Shown one piece after another: positions 16,236 through 26,352 of a stretch of DNA of 64,000 nucleotides. This stretch comes from WHSW01 sp963722175. Lineage in GTDB: Bacteria; Actinomycetota; Thermoleophilia; Solirubrobacterales; 70-9. The translations under genes and the position numbers were made by a program. Under the pieces are notes generated by a model that worked only from the letters and a program-made list of their open reading frames with translations, ran no database searches and had not been told where the DNA came from. Location: contig CAVRKA010000006.1 of the NCBI GenBank assembly GCA_963722175.1, forward strand, positions 1 to 64,000. Direction: 5' to 3'. Positions within the stretch are counted from its first letter, which is position 1; the number at the start of each line of letters is the position of its first letter.

Positions 16236-16886
16236 ATGGCGGACCAGCAGAGCCAGATCCCGCGCCGGACCAGGGCGATCGGCCGGGGTCTCAACGCGAC
16301 GATCGCCCGCGCGCCGTGGCTGTGGCCGCTCCTCCGAGCGCCGATCCATCGCTACTTCGATCAGCGTGCGGCGGGCTGGGACGAGCGCACGGGCGCCGGG
16401 TCGGTCGACCACCTGCACGCACTGGCGACCGCAACCGCCGAGCTCTCCCCCGCCCCGGAGCGGGTGCTTGACGTCGGCACCGGGACGGGCGAGGCAGCGC
16501 TGTTCCTAGCCCGTGAGTTCCCGCGCGCCAGCGTCCGCGGCATCGACCTCTCCGAGCGGATGGTCCGCGAGGCGCAGCACAAGGTCGGCCTCGACCCGGA
16601 CGGGCGGGTCGCGTTCAGGGTCGCCGACGCCGCGAGCCTGCCCTATGACGATGATTCGTTCGACCTCGTCACTCAGGTCAACATGCCGCCCTTCTTTGCC
16701 GAGATCGCGCGGGTGCTGCGGCCAGGCGGTCATGTGATCGTGGTCGCGACCGGGGGCGCGTCGACCCCGTTCTACACCCCGCCGGCAGTGCTCGAACGCA
16801 GCTTTCGCCGGCACGCGATCGAGACGGTCGAGAACGCCGAGGCGGGGCGCGGCACCTACTTCATCGGCCGCGCCGGGCGCGGGTAG
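16236..16886 (+). CDS. Class I SAM-dependent methyltransferase
   Basis: 216 aa from ATG 16236. VLDVGTGTGEAALFLA (motif I), GIDLSERMVREA, VADAASLPYDDDSFDLV (motif II region) and VLRPGGHVIVV (motif III) define a UbiE-like class I methyltransferase. It is the first gene of a tight plus-strand run leading to lipid kinase, murT and gatD (12 nt to the next start). The acceptor is unknown; lipid or wall precursor is only a context guess. Confidence 0.85.
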   Translation: MADQQSQIPRRTRAIGRGLNATIARAPWLWPLLRAPIHRYFDQRAAGWDERTGAGSVDHLHALATATAELSPAPERVLDVGTGTGEAALFLAREFPRASVRGIDLSERMVREAQHKVGLDPDGRVAFRVADAASLPYDDDSFDLVTQVNMPPFFAEIARVLRPGGHVIVVATGGASTPFYTPPAVLERSFRRHAIETVENAEAGRGTYFIGRAGRG

Positions 16887-16898
16887 GCTGATCCGTCC

Positions 16899-17798
16899 AT
16901 GTCCGCAACGGGCGAGAGCCGGTACCTGCTGCTCGTCAACCCGTCCGCCGGCGGCGGGCGGGTGAGCGAACTGCTGCCGAAGGTCGAGGCCGCGATGGCG
17001 GCTGCGGGGCTCGAGCACCGCACGGTGATGACCACCGGGATCGAGCACGGCTGCGAGCAGGCACTCGCCGGCGCCGCCGGGGGCGAGATCCCCGTGGTGA
17101 TGAGCGGCGACGGGCTGATCGGGCAGGTCGGCGGTGCGCTCGCCGGCGGCACGGTGCCGATGGGCGTGATCCCGGGCGGGCGCGGCAACGACCTCGCTCG
17201 GGTGCTCGAGATCCCGACCGAGCCCGCGCCGGCGGTCGAGGTGCTCGCCGGCGGCACGACCCGCGAGATCGACGTCGGTGTGGTCAACGACAGGCGCTTC
17301 CTGTGCATCGCCAGCTGTGGGTTCGACTCGGATGCGAACCGGATCGCCAACGAGGCGAAGTGGATCAAGGGCAACCTCGTCTACGCGTACGCGGCGCTGC
17401 GCGCCCTGATCGCCTGGAAGCCGGCGACCTTCACGCTCGAGAGCGACGGCGAGCGCAGGCGGTTCACCGGCTATTCCGTCGGCGCCTGCAACAGCAAGGC
17501 CTACGGCGGCGGCATGCTGGTCGCCCCCGACGCCGAGCTCGACGACGGACTGCTCGATGTCGAGGTCTCCGGCAACGTGGGCAAGCTCCGGTTTCTCCGC
17601 GGGCTCGGGAAGATCTTCGCGGGCGAGCACCGCGAGATCCTCGAGGTCACGAGCTGGCACGCGAGCGAGGTGCGGATCGAAGCCGACCGCCCGTTCGCCG
17701 TCTACGCCGACGGCGACCACATCGCCGACCTGCCGGCGACGGTCAGCCTGCTGCCCCGCGCGCTGCGGGTGATCGTGCCGGGCCCGCCGGGACAATGA
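16899..17798 (+). CDS. Diacylglycerol/lipid kinase family protein (YegS/DgkB-like)
   Basis: 299 aa. LLVNPSAGGGRV at the N-terminus, VVMSGDGLIGQVGGAL (the GGDGT-like nucleotide motif, here SGDGL) and IPGGRGNDLARVL are hallmarks of the DAGK catalytic family. It probably phosphorylates diacylglycerol or a related lipid with ATP at the inner membrane face. The first Gly of GGDG is Ser here, a modest deviation. The stop overlaps the murT start (ATGA). Confidence 0.85.
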   Translation: MSATGESRYLLLVNPSAGGGRVSELLPKVEAAMAAAGLEHRTVMTTGIEHGCEQALAGAAGGEIPVVMSGDGLIGQVGGALAGGTVPMGVIPGGRGNDLARVLEIPTEPAPAVEVLAGGTTREIDVGVVNDRRFLCIASCGFDSDANRIANEAKWIKGNLVYAYAALRALIAWKPATFTLESDGERRRFTGYSVGACNSKAYGGGMLVAPDAELDDGLLDVEVSGNVGKLRFLRGLGKIFAGEHREILEVTSWHASEVRIEADRPFAVYADGDHIADLPATVSLLPRALRVIVPGPPGQ

Positions 17799-19177
17799 GC
17801 GCGGCGGGGTTTCGAACCAAGGTCGGAATCGCGAAGGCGACCGGCGCGCTCAGCCGTCGAACCGGACGCGGCGGCGGCACCACGCTCCCCGGCAGGCTGC
17901 TGCTGCGGATCGCCCCCGATGCGATCTCGCGCCTCGGCGGCCGGCTGACCGGCGGCTCGACAGTCATCAGCGCCACCAACGGCAAGACGACGACCGCGGG
18001 GATGCTGGCGGCGGCGATGCGCGCCGACGGACGGGTCCCGGTCCACAACCGCGCCGGCTCGAACATGAGCTGGGGCGTCGCCACCGCGCTGCTCGAGCAG
18101 CGTGGCGACGAGGGCCTGTTCGAGGTCGACGAGGCCTGGTTGCCGAGGATCGCGGCCGAGCTCGACCCGGCCCTGATCGTGCTCGGCAACCTGTTTCGCG
18201 ACCAGCTCGACCGCTACGGCGAGCTCGAGCACCTCGCCGACGAGTGGGCGGCCCTGGTCGCCGGGCGCACCGGGCGCAGCGAGTTCGTGCTCAACGCCGA
18301 CGATCCGCTGGTCGCCGACCTCGGGCGCGACCGGGAGCTGCGCCGCCGCCCCGGCGTCACGTACTTCGGGATCGAGGACCCGAGCCAGGGCCTGCCGGAG
18401 CTCCAGCACGCCCACGACGCCAAGCACTGCCGGCGCTGCGGGCATCCCTACGCCTACGCCCGCGCGTTCGTCGGCCACCTCGGCCACTACGAGTGCCCGA
18501 ACTGCGGCGCCGACCGGCCGCCTCCCGACCTCGCCGCGACGGAGATCGAGCTGCTCGGGATGCGCGGCTCGCGCTCGCTGATCTCGACCCCCGAGGGCGA
18601 CGCGCGTCTCGATCTCCCCCTCCCCGGGCTCTACAACGTCTACAACGCGCTCGCCGCGATCGCCGCCGCACTGCGGCTCGGGATCGGCCTCGAGCCGACG
18701 GTGGAGGCCCTCGCCGGGGTCGAGGCCGCGTTCGGCCGGGTCGAGACGATCGTCGTCTCCGAGCGGCCGGTCTCGATCCTGCTGATCAAGAACCCGGCCG
18801 GCGCGAACGAGGTCCTCCGCACCCTGCGGCTGGAAGCCGGCACCGGGGACCGCCTCGACCTCTGGATCGCCCTCAACGACAAGATCGCCGACGGCCGCGA
18901 CGTCTCCTGGGTCTGGGACGCGGACTTCGAGCTCCTCGCCGGCGCCGCCCGGCGAGTTGTCTGCTCTGGCACCCGCGCCCCCGAGATGGCGGTCCGCCTG
19001 AAATACGCCGGGATCGAGCCCGAGCGGCTGGTCGTCGACCCCTCGATCGAGCGCTCGCTCGACCGCGCGGTCGCCGAGGCCGAGGGAGCGCTGTTCGCGC
19101 TCCCGACCTACACGGCGCTGATCGAGCTCCGCAAGCTGCTCAGCGCCCGCGGGCTGGCGAAGGACTTCTGGCGATGA
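17795..19177 (+). CDS. murT: Lipid II isoglutaminyl synthase, MurT subunit
   Basis: 460 aa from ATG 17795 (4-nt overlap with the kinase). It is a Mur-ligase-like central domain with SATNGKTTTAGMLA (P-loop), NMSWGVATALLE, and a four-cysteine zinc ribbon CRRCGHPY...CPNCG; a DUF1727-like C-terminal domain follows. With GatD it amidates the alpha-carboxyl of D-Glu in lipid II using glutamine-derived ammonia and ATP. Normally gatD follows at once; here a methyltransferase gene lies between them. Confidence 0.93.
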   Translation: MSAAGFRTKVGIAKATGALSRRTGRGGGTTLPGRLLLRIAPDAISRLGGRLTGGSTVISATNGKTTTAGMLAAAMRADGRVPVHNRAGSNMSWGVATALLEQRGDEGLFEVDEAWLPRIAAELDPALIVLGNLFRDQLDRYGELEHLADEWAALVAGRTGRSEFVLNADDPLVADLGRDRELRRRPGVTYFGIEDPSQGLPELQHAHDAKHCRRCGHPYAYARAFVGHLGHYECPNCGADRPPPDLAATEIELLGMRGSRSLISTPEGDARLDLPLPGLYNVYNALAAIAAALRLGIGLEPTVEALAGVEAAFGRVETIVVSERPVSILLIKNPAGANEVLRTLRLEAGTGDRLDLWIALNDKIADGRDVSWVWDADFELLAGAARRVVCSGTRAPEMAVRLKYAGIEPERLVVDPSIERSLDRAVAEAEGALFALPTYTALIELRKLLSARGLAKDFWR

Positions 19178-19911
19178 GCGAGCGCCTGCTGGACTCGGAG
19201 GTGATCTGGCATGACGTCGAGAACGGGGCGTACGACGCCGACCTGGCAACCTGGCTCGAGCTCGCGACCGAGGCCGGTGGACCGCTGCTCGAGCTCGGCG
19301 CCGGGACCGGGCGGGTGGCGCGCGGGCTCGCCTCGCGTGGGTTCGACGTCGTCGCCCTCGACAGCGAGCCCGAGCTCGTCGATGAGCTCGCCAGGCGCGC
19401 GGCGGCCGCCGGGGTCCAGATCGAGACGGTCTGCGCCGACGCCCGCCGGCTCGAGCTCGGGCGCGAGTTCGCCGCGATCATCGCCCCGATGCAGTTCATC
19501 CACCTGCTCGGCGGCGCGGGCGGGCGCGCCACCGTCCTCGCGGCGGCGCGGGCGCATCTCCGCCACGACGGGATTCTGGCCGCGGCGCTGCTCGCCGACG
19601 AGACCGTGATCGACGGCGAGGACGCCGGGCTGCTCCCGGACGTTCGCGAGCGCGACCTGTGGGTCTTCTCCAGCCTCCCGCTCGCGGTCTCGGTCGACGA
19701 GGACAGGATCGAGGTCCGCAGGCTGCGCCAGATCGTCAGCCCGGGCGGCGAGCTCAGCGAGCGCACCGCCTCGATCCACCTCGACCGGCTCACGCCCGCG
19801 GCCTTCGAGCACGAGGCTGCATCGCTGGGGTTCGCCCCCCGGGAGCGGATCGAGGTCCCCCCCACCGCCGACCACGTCGGCTCGACGATCTGCGTTCTGG
19901 AGGCGGCCTGA
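19174..19911 (+). CDS. Class I SAM-dependent methyltransferase between murT and gatD
   Basis: 245 aa from ATG 19174, overlapping the murT stop by 4 nt; its TGA overlaps the gatD ATG by one base. LLELGAGTGRVARGLASRG (motif I), VALDSEPELVDELA and VCADARRLELGREFAAI are class I methyltransferase motifs; AHLRHDGILAAAL is motif III-like. No membrane segment. Coupling on both sides argues for stoichiometric expression with the lipid II amidation complex, though it could simply be an operon passenger. The acceptor is unknown. Confidence 0.85.
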   Translation: MSERLLDSEVIWHDVENGAYDADLATWLELATEAGGPLLELGAGTGRVARGLASRGFDVVALDSEPELVDELARRAAAAGVQIETVCADARRLELGREFAAIIAPMQFIHLLGGAGGRATVLAAARAHLRHDGILAAALLADETVIDGEDAGLLPDVRERDLWVFSSLPLAVSVDEDRIEVRRLRQIVSPGGELSERTASIHLDRLTPAAFEHEAASLGFAPRERIEVPPTADHVGSTICVLEAA

Positions 19912-20651
19912 TGGAGCTGCGCGTACTCGCCCTCTATCCCGAGCAGATGAACATCTACGCCGACCGCGGGAACATCCTCTTCCTGCAGCGTCGGTGCGAG
20001 TGGCGCGGGATCGCCTTCTCCTACGCGGCCGCCGGTCCCTCGGAGAGCTTCGACCCGGCCGCCCACGACCTGATCTACATCGGCGGCGGCCAGGACCGCG
20101 ATCAGGAGCTGGTCGCCGGAGACATGCTGCACAGCAAGCGCGAGGCGCTCGCCGGGGCGGTGGACGACGGCGCCGTCGTGCTCGCCGTCTGTGGCGGCTA
20201 CCAGCTGCTCGGCCACAGCTATCAGCTCGGCGACCGCAAGATCGCCGGCCTCGGCCTCGTCGACCTCGAGACGGTGCGGGAGCCGGGCCCGCGGCTGATT
20301 GGCAACGTCGCGATCGAGGCCGAGCTCGGCGACGGCGAGCAGCTCGAGGTCGCCGGGTTCGAGAACCACGGCGGCCGCACCCACCTCGGCGCCGGCGCCA
20401 CCCCGCTCGGGCGGGTGCTCAGAGGTCACGGCAACAACGGCTCCGACGGCCTTGAAGGCGTCCGCGACCGCAACCTGATCGGCACCTACCTCCACGGCCC
20501 GCTGTTGCCGAAGAACGTCCGGCTCGCCGACCGCTTGATCGCCCGGGCGCTCGCCCGGCGCGAGGGCGACGAGCCCGCGCTGGAGCCGCTCGACGACGTG
20601 CTCGAAGCCGCCGCGCACGAGAGCGCCAGGGCCGCCGCGGCCCGGGGCTAG
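19911..20651 (+). CDS. gatD: Lipid II isoglutaminyl synthase, GatD glutamine amidotransferase subunit
   Basis: 246 aa from ATG 19911. A class I glutamine amidotransferase of the CobB/CobQ type: LIYIGGGQDRDQELVAGDM, nucleophile Cys in LAVCGGYQLLGHSYQ, and catalytic His in GTYLHGPLLPKNVRLAD. It supplies ammonia to MurT. The last 4 nt overlap the convergent DUF547 gene. Confidence 0.93.
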   Translation: MELRVLALYPEQMNIYADRGNILFLQRRCEWRGIAFSYAAAGPSESFDPAAHDLIYIGGGQDRDQELVAGDMLHSKREALAGAVDDGAVVLAVCGGYQLLGHSYQLGDRKIAGLGLVDLETVREPGPRLIGNVAIEAELGDGEQLEVAGFENHGGRTHLGAGATPLGRVLRGHGNNGSDGLEGVRDRNLIGTYLHGPLLPKNVRLADRLIARALARREGDEPALEPLDDVLEAAAHESARAAAARG

Positions 20652-21349
20652 GGCGACTCGTCGGCCACCTTCCAGTCGAATCGACCGTAGGAGATCCGCG
20701 GGCGCCGCTCGCGCACCCAGGCACCGTCCTGGGGATCGAGGCGCGCTGCGGCGAACTCGCGCGCTCTACCGGCGCCGCCGAAGTCGGCCCGGTAGAGCCG
20801 CATCAAGTACGGGAGCCGGATGCGGCCGCGCTCGCGATCGAGCACCGTCTCGGCCCGGATGTAGGTCACCGAGGCCGCCTCGAGCTCGGGGTCGAGGCCG
20901 CGGGCGCCGTAGGCGCGGATCGGTGGACAAGAGACGGCGCCGCAGTTGAGCGCGAAGTGGACCCTCGGGTCGAGCCGCCCCGGCGCGGCGGCGAGGCGCG
21001 AATCGCCGGGGCGCAGGAGCAGCCGCAGCCGGTACGGAGGCCGGGCGTTGCGCCGCAGCAGCCCGTGCTCGATCACGTCGAGGCTGTACTCGTGCTCGCC
21101 GATGCGGTACGCCGCCGCCGCGAAGATGCCGCGATGGCGAAGCAGCGAGCCGCTCAGCGGGCGGCGCTCGAGCTCGCGCAGCAGCAGCGCGTTGTAGAGG
21201 TTGAGCCAGAAGGCGATCCGTGCCTCGTCCCCCTCGATCGCCTCGGCGTCCGCGTCCGCGAGCCGCCGCTCGAGCTCCTCCCCACTCGCGGAGCGCTTCA
21301 GCGCCGCCTCCAGCAGCTCCCTCGAGAGCTCGACCTCGCCTCCGGCCAC
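20648..21349 (-). CDS. DUF547 domain protein
   Basis: 233 aa. FWLNLYNALLLRELE, IGEHEYSLDVIEHGLLR, DPRVHFALNCGAVSCPPIRAY and LPYLMRLYRADFG are DUF547 signatures; the conserved Cys/His in NCGAVSCPP suggest a papain-like fold for some members, but the function is unknown. No signal peptide. It is last in a minus-strand run MarR-transglycosylase-DUF547 with 3-4 nt gaps. Confidence 0.85.
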   Translation of the reverse strand: MAGGEVELSRELLEAALKRSASGEELERRLADADAEAIEGDEARIAFWLNLYNALLLRELERRPLSGSLLRHRGIFAAAAYRIGEHEYSLDVIEHGLLRRNARPPYRLRLLLRPGDSRLAAAPGRLDPRVHFALNCGAVSCPPIRAYGARGLDPELEAASVTYIRAETVLDRERGRIRLPYLMRLYRADFGGAGRAREFAAARLDPQDGAWVRERRPRISYGRFDWKVADESP

Positions 21350-21353
21350 CGCC

Positions 21354-22163
21354 CTACCGATCCCGACCCGGTCCGGTGAGCTGGCGGATCCCGGACGGGG
21401 TGTTCACGAACACCTGCCAGCTGTAATAGGCGAGGTACGCGTTCGGGTCCTGGCGGATCCGGTGCGTGTAGCGCATCACAGCCTCGACGTAGGCCGGCGA
21501 CGGGTTGTAGGCGTAGAGGGCGTCCCGGTAGTCGCCCGGTGCGCCCGAGGCGCGCAGGTAGTTGGCCGCGCCCATGATCGCGTCGTGCGGATCGTCGATG
21601 TCGCCGCCCATCCCATACGCCGCCCAGGTCGACGGGATGAACTGCATCGGCCCGCGGGCGCCGGCCGTGCTCTTGTTGCGCAGCCGGTTGAACGCCGTCT
21701 CGACGAAGTTGACCGCGGCGAGCACCTTCCACGAGACGCCGAACCGGCGCTCGGCCTCGCGGTAGTAGCGCAGCAGGATGCCGGCGGGAAGCGCCCGGCC
21801 GGTGCGGAAGTGCCGCAGGCCCCGCGGCGTCGAGAGCGAGCTCAGCTCGCGCCGGGCGCTGAGCGTGTCGCGCGCCTCGGCCGCGTCCTCACGGCCGAGC
21901 CCGTCGAGCACCGCCCGCGAGAGCTTGCGGCGCGGCGTCAGCAGCAGGTAGATGCGCTGCTGGTGAAGCGCATGCAGGACGACGTCGCGCGGCGCATGCT
22001 CGCGCAGGCTCCCCTCCGCTCGCCAGCGGTCGATCGCGTGATGGAGCGAGGCCCTGGTGCTCGACAGGCGCTCCGCGAGCTGATCGGGCTGCTGCGGGAT
22101 GCCCTCGTCGGGCCCGGGGGCCGCGAGCGCGACCAGCGCGATCAGGATGGCGAACGAAGGCAT
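21354..22163 (-). CDS. Secreted lytic transglycosylase (SLT/lysozyme-like fold)
   Basis: 269 aa. An N-terminal signal (FAILIALVALAAPG) and a helical region are followed by an MltB/SLT-like domain (about 150-250): VNFVETAFNRLRNKSTAGAR with the likely catalytic Glu, GPMQFIPSTWAAYGMGGD and AANYLRASG. It cleaves the glycan backbone of peptidoglycan. It lies 3 nt downstream of the MarR gene, so probably under its control. Confidence 0.88.
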   Translation of the reverse strand: MPSFAILIALVALAAPGPDEGIPQQPDQLAERLSSTRASLHHAIDRWRAEGSLREHAPRDVVLHALHQQRIYLLLTPRRKLSRAVLDGLGREDAAEARDTLSARRELSSLSTPRGLRHFRTGRALPAGILLRYYREAERRFGVSWKVLAAVNFVETAFNRLRNKSTAGARGPMQFIPSTWAAYGMGGDIDDPHDAIMGAANYLRASGAPGDYRDALYAYNPSPAYVEAVMRYTHRIRQDPNAYLAYYSWQVFVNTPSGIRQLTGPGRDR

Positions 22164-22166
22164 CGG

Positions 22167-22643
22167 CTAGTCCCCTTCCCCGGCGGTCCACGGCGACTGC
22201 GGTGGCGCCGAGTCGACGGCGCGCCGAAGCAGGGCCAGCATGCGGCGACGCTCCGCCGGGCTGAGGCCCCGCAACACCTCGTCTTCCACCTGCGCCGCCA
22301 ACCGCCGGGCCTGCTCCAGGACCCGGCGGCCCTTGGGCGTGATTGCAACTTCGCGGGCGCGGCGATCCGTTGGCCGGGGCCGGCGCTTGGCCAATCCCGC
22401 GGCCTCGAGCTGATCGATCAGCGAGACCATCGTGCTGGGATCGATGCCCATCGCCGAGCCGAGCTCCTGCTGAATCGCTCCCTCCCGGGTCCCGAGGACA
22501 TTCAGAAGCGCGAACAGCGCCGTCGTCAGACCAAGCGACTCGAGCGCCTCCGCGGTGCGGGTATGCGACACCCGCCAGAGCCGGAAGAGCAGCTGGCCGG
22601 TGTACTCGCGAATCGCGTCGTCGGTGGTCGGGCTCGTCGCCAC
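22167..22643 (-). CDS. MarR-family transcriptional regulator
   Basis: 158 aa. A winged helix with ESLGLTTALFALLNVLGTRE, GAIQQELGSAMGIDPSTMVS (recognition region) and AKRRPRPTDRRAREVAITPKG (wing) is typical of MarR. It is divergent from the VOC-UvrA-like pair; a palindrome in the shared 93-bp gap is the probable operator. Likely an autorepressor responding to a small toxic compound; the ligand is unknown. Confidence 0.9.
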   Translation of the reverse strand: MATSPTTDDAIREYTGQLLFRLWRVSHTRTAEALESLGLTTALFALLNVLGTREGAIQQELGSAMGIDPSTMVSLIDQLEAAGLAKRRPRPTDRRAREVAITPKGRRVLEQARRLAAQVEDEVLRGLSPAERRRMLALLRRAVDSAPPQSPWTAGEGD

Positions 22644-22677
22644 GTCGAAGATCTTTGCACATTTACTCCGCTACCAC

Positions 22678-22700
22678 AATTATTTGTGATACAAATGATT
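22678..22700. promoter_or_regulatory. Putative MarR operator (ATTTGT-GAT-ACAAAT palindrome)
   Basis: ATTTGT (22682-22687), GAT, ACAAAT (22691-22696) form a perfect inverted repeat that extends imperfectly to about 22678-22700. It is strikingly AT-rich against the GC-rich background and lies midway between the divergent MarR and VOC genes, where a MarR dimer would be expected to bind. Confidence 0.75.
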
Positions 22701-22736
22701 GACAGCGGACATCACACACGACTTGAAGGAGCGACC

Positions 22737-23089
22737 ATGACCGGCTCTTCCACCGAAGGCATCAAGACCGTCCTGCATCCCGTGTCCGACCTGGCGACGG
22801 CAAAGGCGGTGTACGCGGCCCTGCTCGGCGTCCCGCCGCAGACCGACGGGCCCTACTACGTCGGCTTCGAGGCCGCCGGGCAGCAGATCGGGCTGGTACC
22901 GGGCGGTGGACCGCAGGCCATGACGTCGCCGGTGGCGTACTGGCACGTGCCGGACATCGAGGCGAAGCTGGCTGAGGTGACCGCCGCGGGCGCGACCGTC
23001 AACGAACCGGCGCACGACGTCGGTGGCGGCCGCCTGGTGGCCACCGTCACCGACCCCGACGGGAACGTGCTCGGGCTGCTTCAGGACCG

Positions 23090-23093
<4 letters not shown>
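22737..23093 (+). CDS. VOC/glyoxalase-bleomycin resistance superfamily protein
   Basis: 118 aa from ATG 22737 with GAAGGAG upstream. VLHPVSDLATAKAVYAALLG and the C-terminal DVGGGRLVATVTDPDGNVLG are typical of the vicinal-oxygen-chelate fold used by glyoxalases, dioxygenases and drug-binding proteins. The stop overlaps the UvrA-like start (ATGA). In this setting a drug-sequestering or -modifying role is plausible but inferred. Confidence 0.85.
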
Positions 23094-25492
<2,399 letters not shown>

Positions 25493-25499
25493 CCGCGGC

Positions 25500-25518
25500 C
25501 CTCACGGACATCGTGAGG
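25500..25518. terminator. Hairpin between convergent genes
   Basis: CCTCACG (25500-25506) and CGTGAGG (25512-25518) form a 7-bp stem with a 5-nt loop, 8 nt after the UvrA-like stop and before the convergent gene end at 25532. No U-tract. Confidence 0.4.
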
Positions 25519-25531
25519 AGGGTCCTCCCCG

Positions 25532-25882
25532 TCAGCCGCTCGTCCGATCGAGATGCTGGAGCAGATCATGGGCCGCGAGCTCGATCTCCTTGTGACGCCA
25601 CTCCGACGCCCTGTAGACGCAGGCGATCAGGCCGGACCGATGCGCGCGTCGCAGATCGCCGTAGACGAACGCGTATCTGGCCTTCGTCTCGTCGGTGGCA
25701 TCGTCGGTGAGCCCGAGATGCCATTCCGCGTACTCGTCCCAGGAGTGCGAGTCGAGGAACTCGTTCTCGCGCTCGGCGTCGGGCTGGACGTCTCCCCAGT
25801 CGCTGTCGAGCACATACTGACGAGCATCGATCAGCTCGCGGGCCCGCGCGACGCCGCGGTCATTGACCGAGTAGGAGGCCAT
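25532..25882 (-). CDS. Hypothetical small acidic protein
   Basis: 116 aa. It contains YSVNDRGVARARELIDARQYVL, WDEYAEWHLGLTDDAT, KARYAFVYGDLRRAHRSGL and a C-terminal EIELAAHDLLQHLD. The wording resembles conserved actinobacterial proteins of unknown function. No signal or membrane segment. It is co-directional with dut and hflX and lies 18 nt downstream of dut. Confidence 0.75.
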   Translation of the reverse strand: MASYSVNDRGVARARELIDARQYVLDSDWGDVQPDAERENEFLDSHSWDEYAEWHLGLTDDATDETKARYAFVYGDLRRAHRSGLIACVYRASEWRHKEIELAAHDLLQHLDRTSG

Positions 25883-25900
25883 CGGACCCTCACTACCCGC

Positions 25901-26332
25901 TCAGCGCCCCGAGGATCCAAATCCGTTCTCGCCCCTGGTCGCGGCGCTGAGCTCCGCGACCTCGGCCGGGTCGGCGTCGAGGAACGGCGTCAGCAGCAAT
26001 TGGGCGATCCGGTCACCCGCCGCGATCTCGAAGCTCGCCTCGCGGTCGGTGTTGAGCAGCAGGACGCGGACCTCGCCTCGGTAGCCGGCGTCGATCAGCC
26101 CGGGTGAGTTGACGAGCGCGATCCCGTGGCGGGCGGCGAGGCCGGAGCGCGGCAGGACGAGGCCGGCGTGGCCGGGCGGGACCTCGATCGCGATCCCGGT
26201 GCCGACGCTGGCGCGCTCGCCGGGGCCGAGCGTCGCCGGCTCGGCCGCGTAGAGGTCGAGCCCGGCGTCGCCCTCGTTGGCGCGGGTCGGCAGGCGGGCG
26301 CCGTCGCTCAGCTTCGTGCAAGCGAGCTTCAC
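25901..26332 (-). CDS. dut: dUTP diphosphatase
   Basis: 143 aa from GTG 26332 (the frame stays open far upstream, but that part is a shadow of hflX). All trimeric dUTPase motifs are present: EGDAGLDLYA, LPRSGLAARHGI, NSPGLIDAGYRGEV, GDRIAQLLL, and C-terminal RGENGFGSSG. It hydrolyses dUTP to dUMP and PPi, keeping uracil out of DNA and feeding dTMP synthesis. It lies 20 nt downstream of hflX. Confidence 0.93.
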   Translation of the reverse strand: MKLACTKLSDGARLPTRANEGDAGLDLYAAEPATLGPGERASVGTGIAIEVPPGHAGLVLPRSGLAARHGIALVNSPGLIDAGYRGEVRVLLLNTDREASFEIAAGDRIAQLLLTPFLDADPAEVAELSAATRGENGFGSSGR

Positions 26333-26352
26333 GGCCCGAGCGTAGCCCGGCG

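Noticed and set aside
21201..22736. Upstream 500+ aa extension of the VOC gene
   Set aside because: It is antisense to DUF547, transglycosylase and MarR; ATG 22737 has a good ribosome site and gives a normal VOC length.
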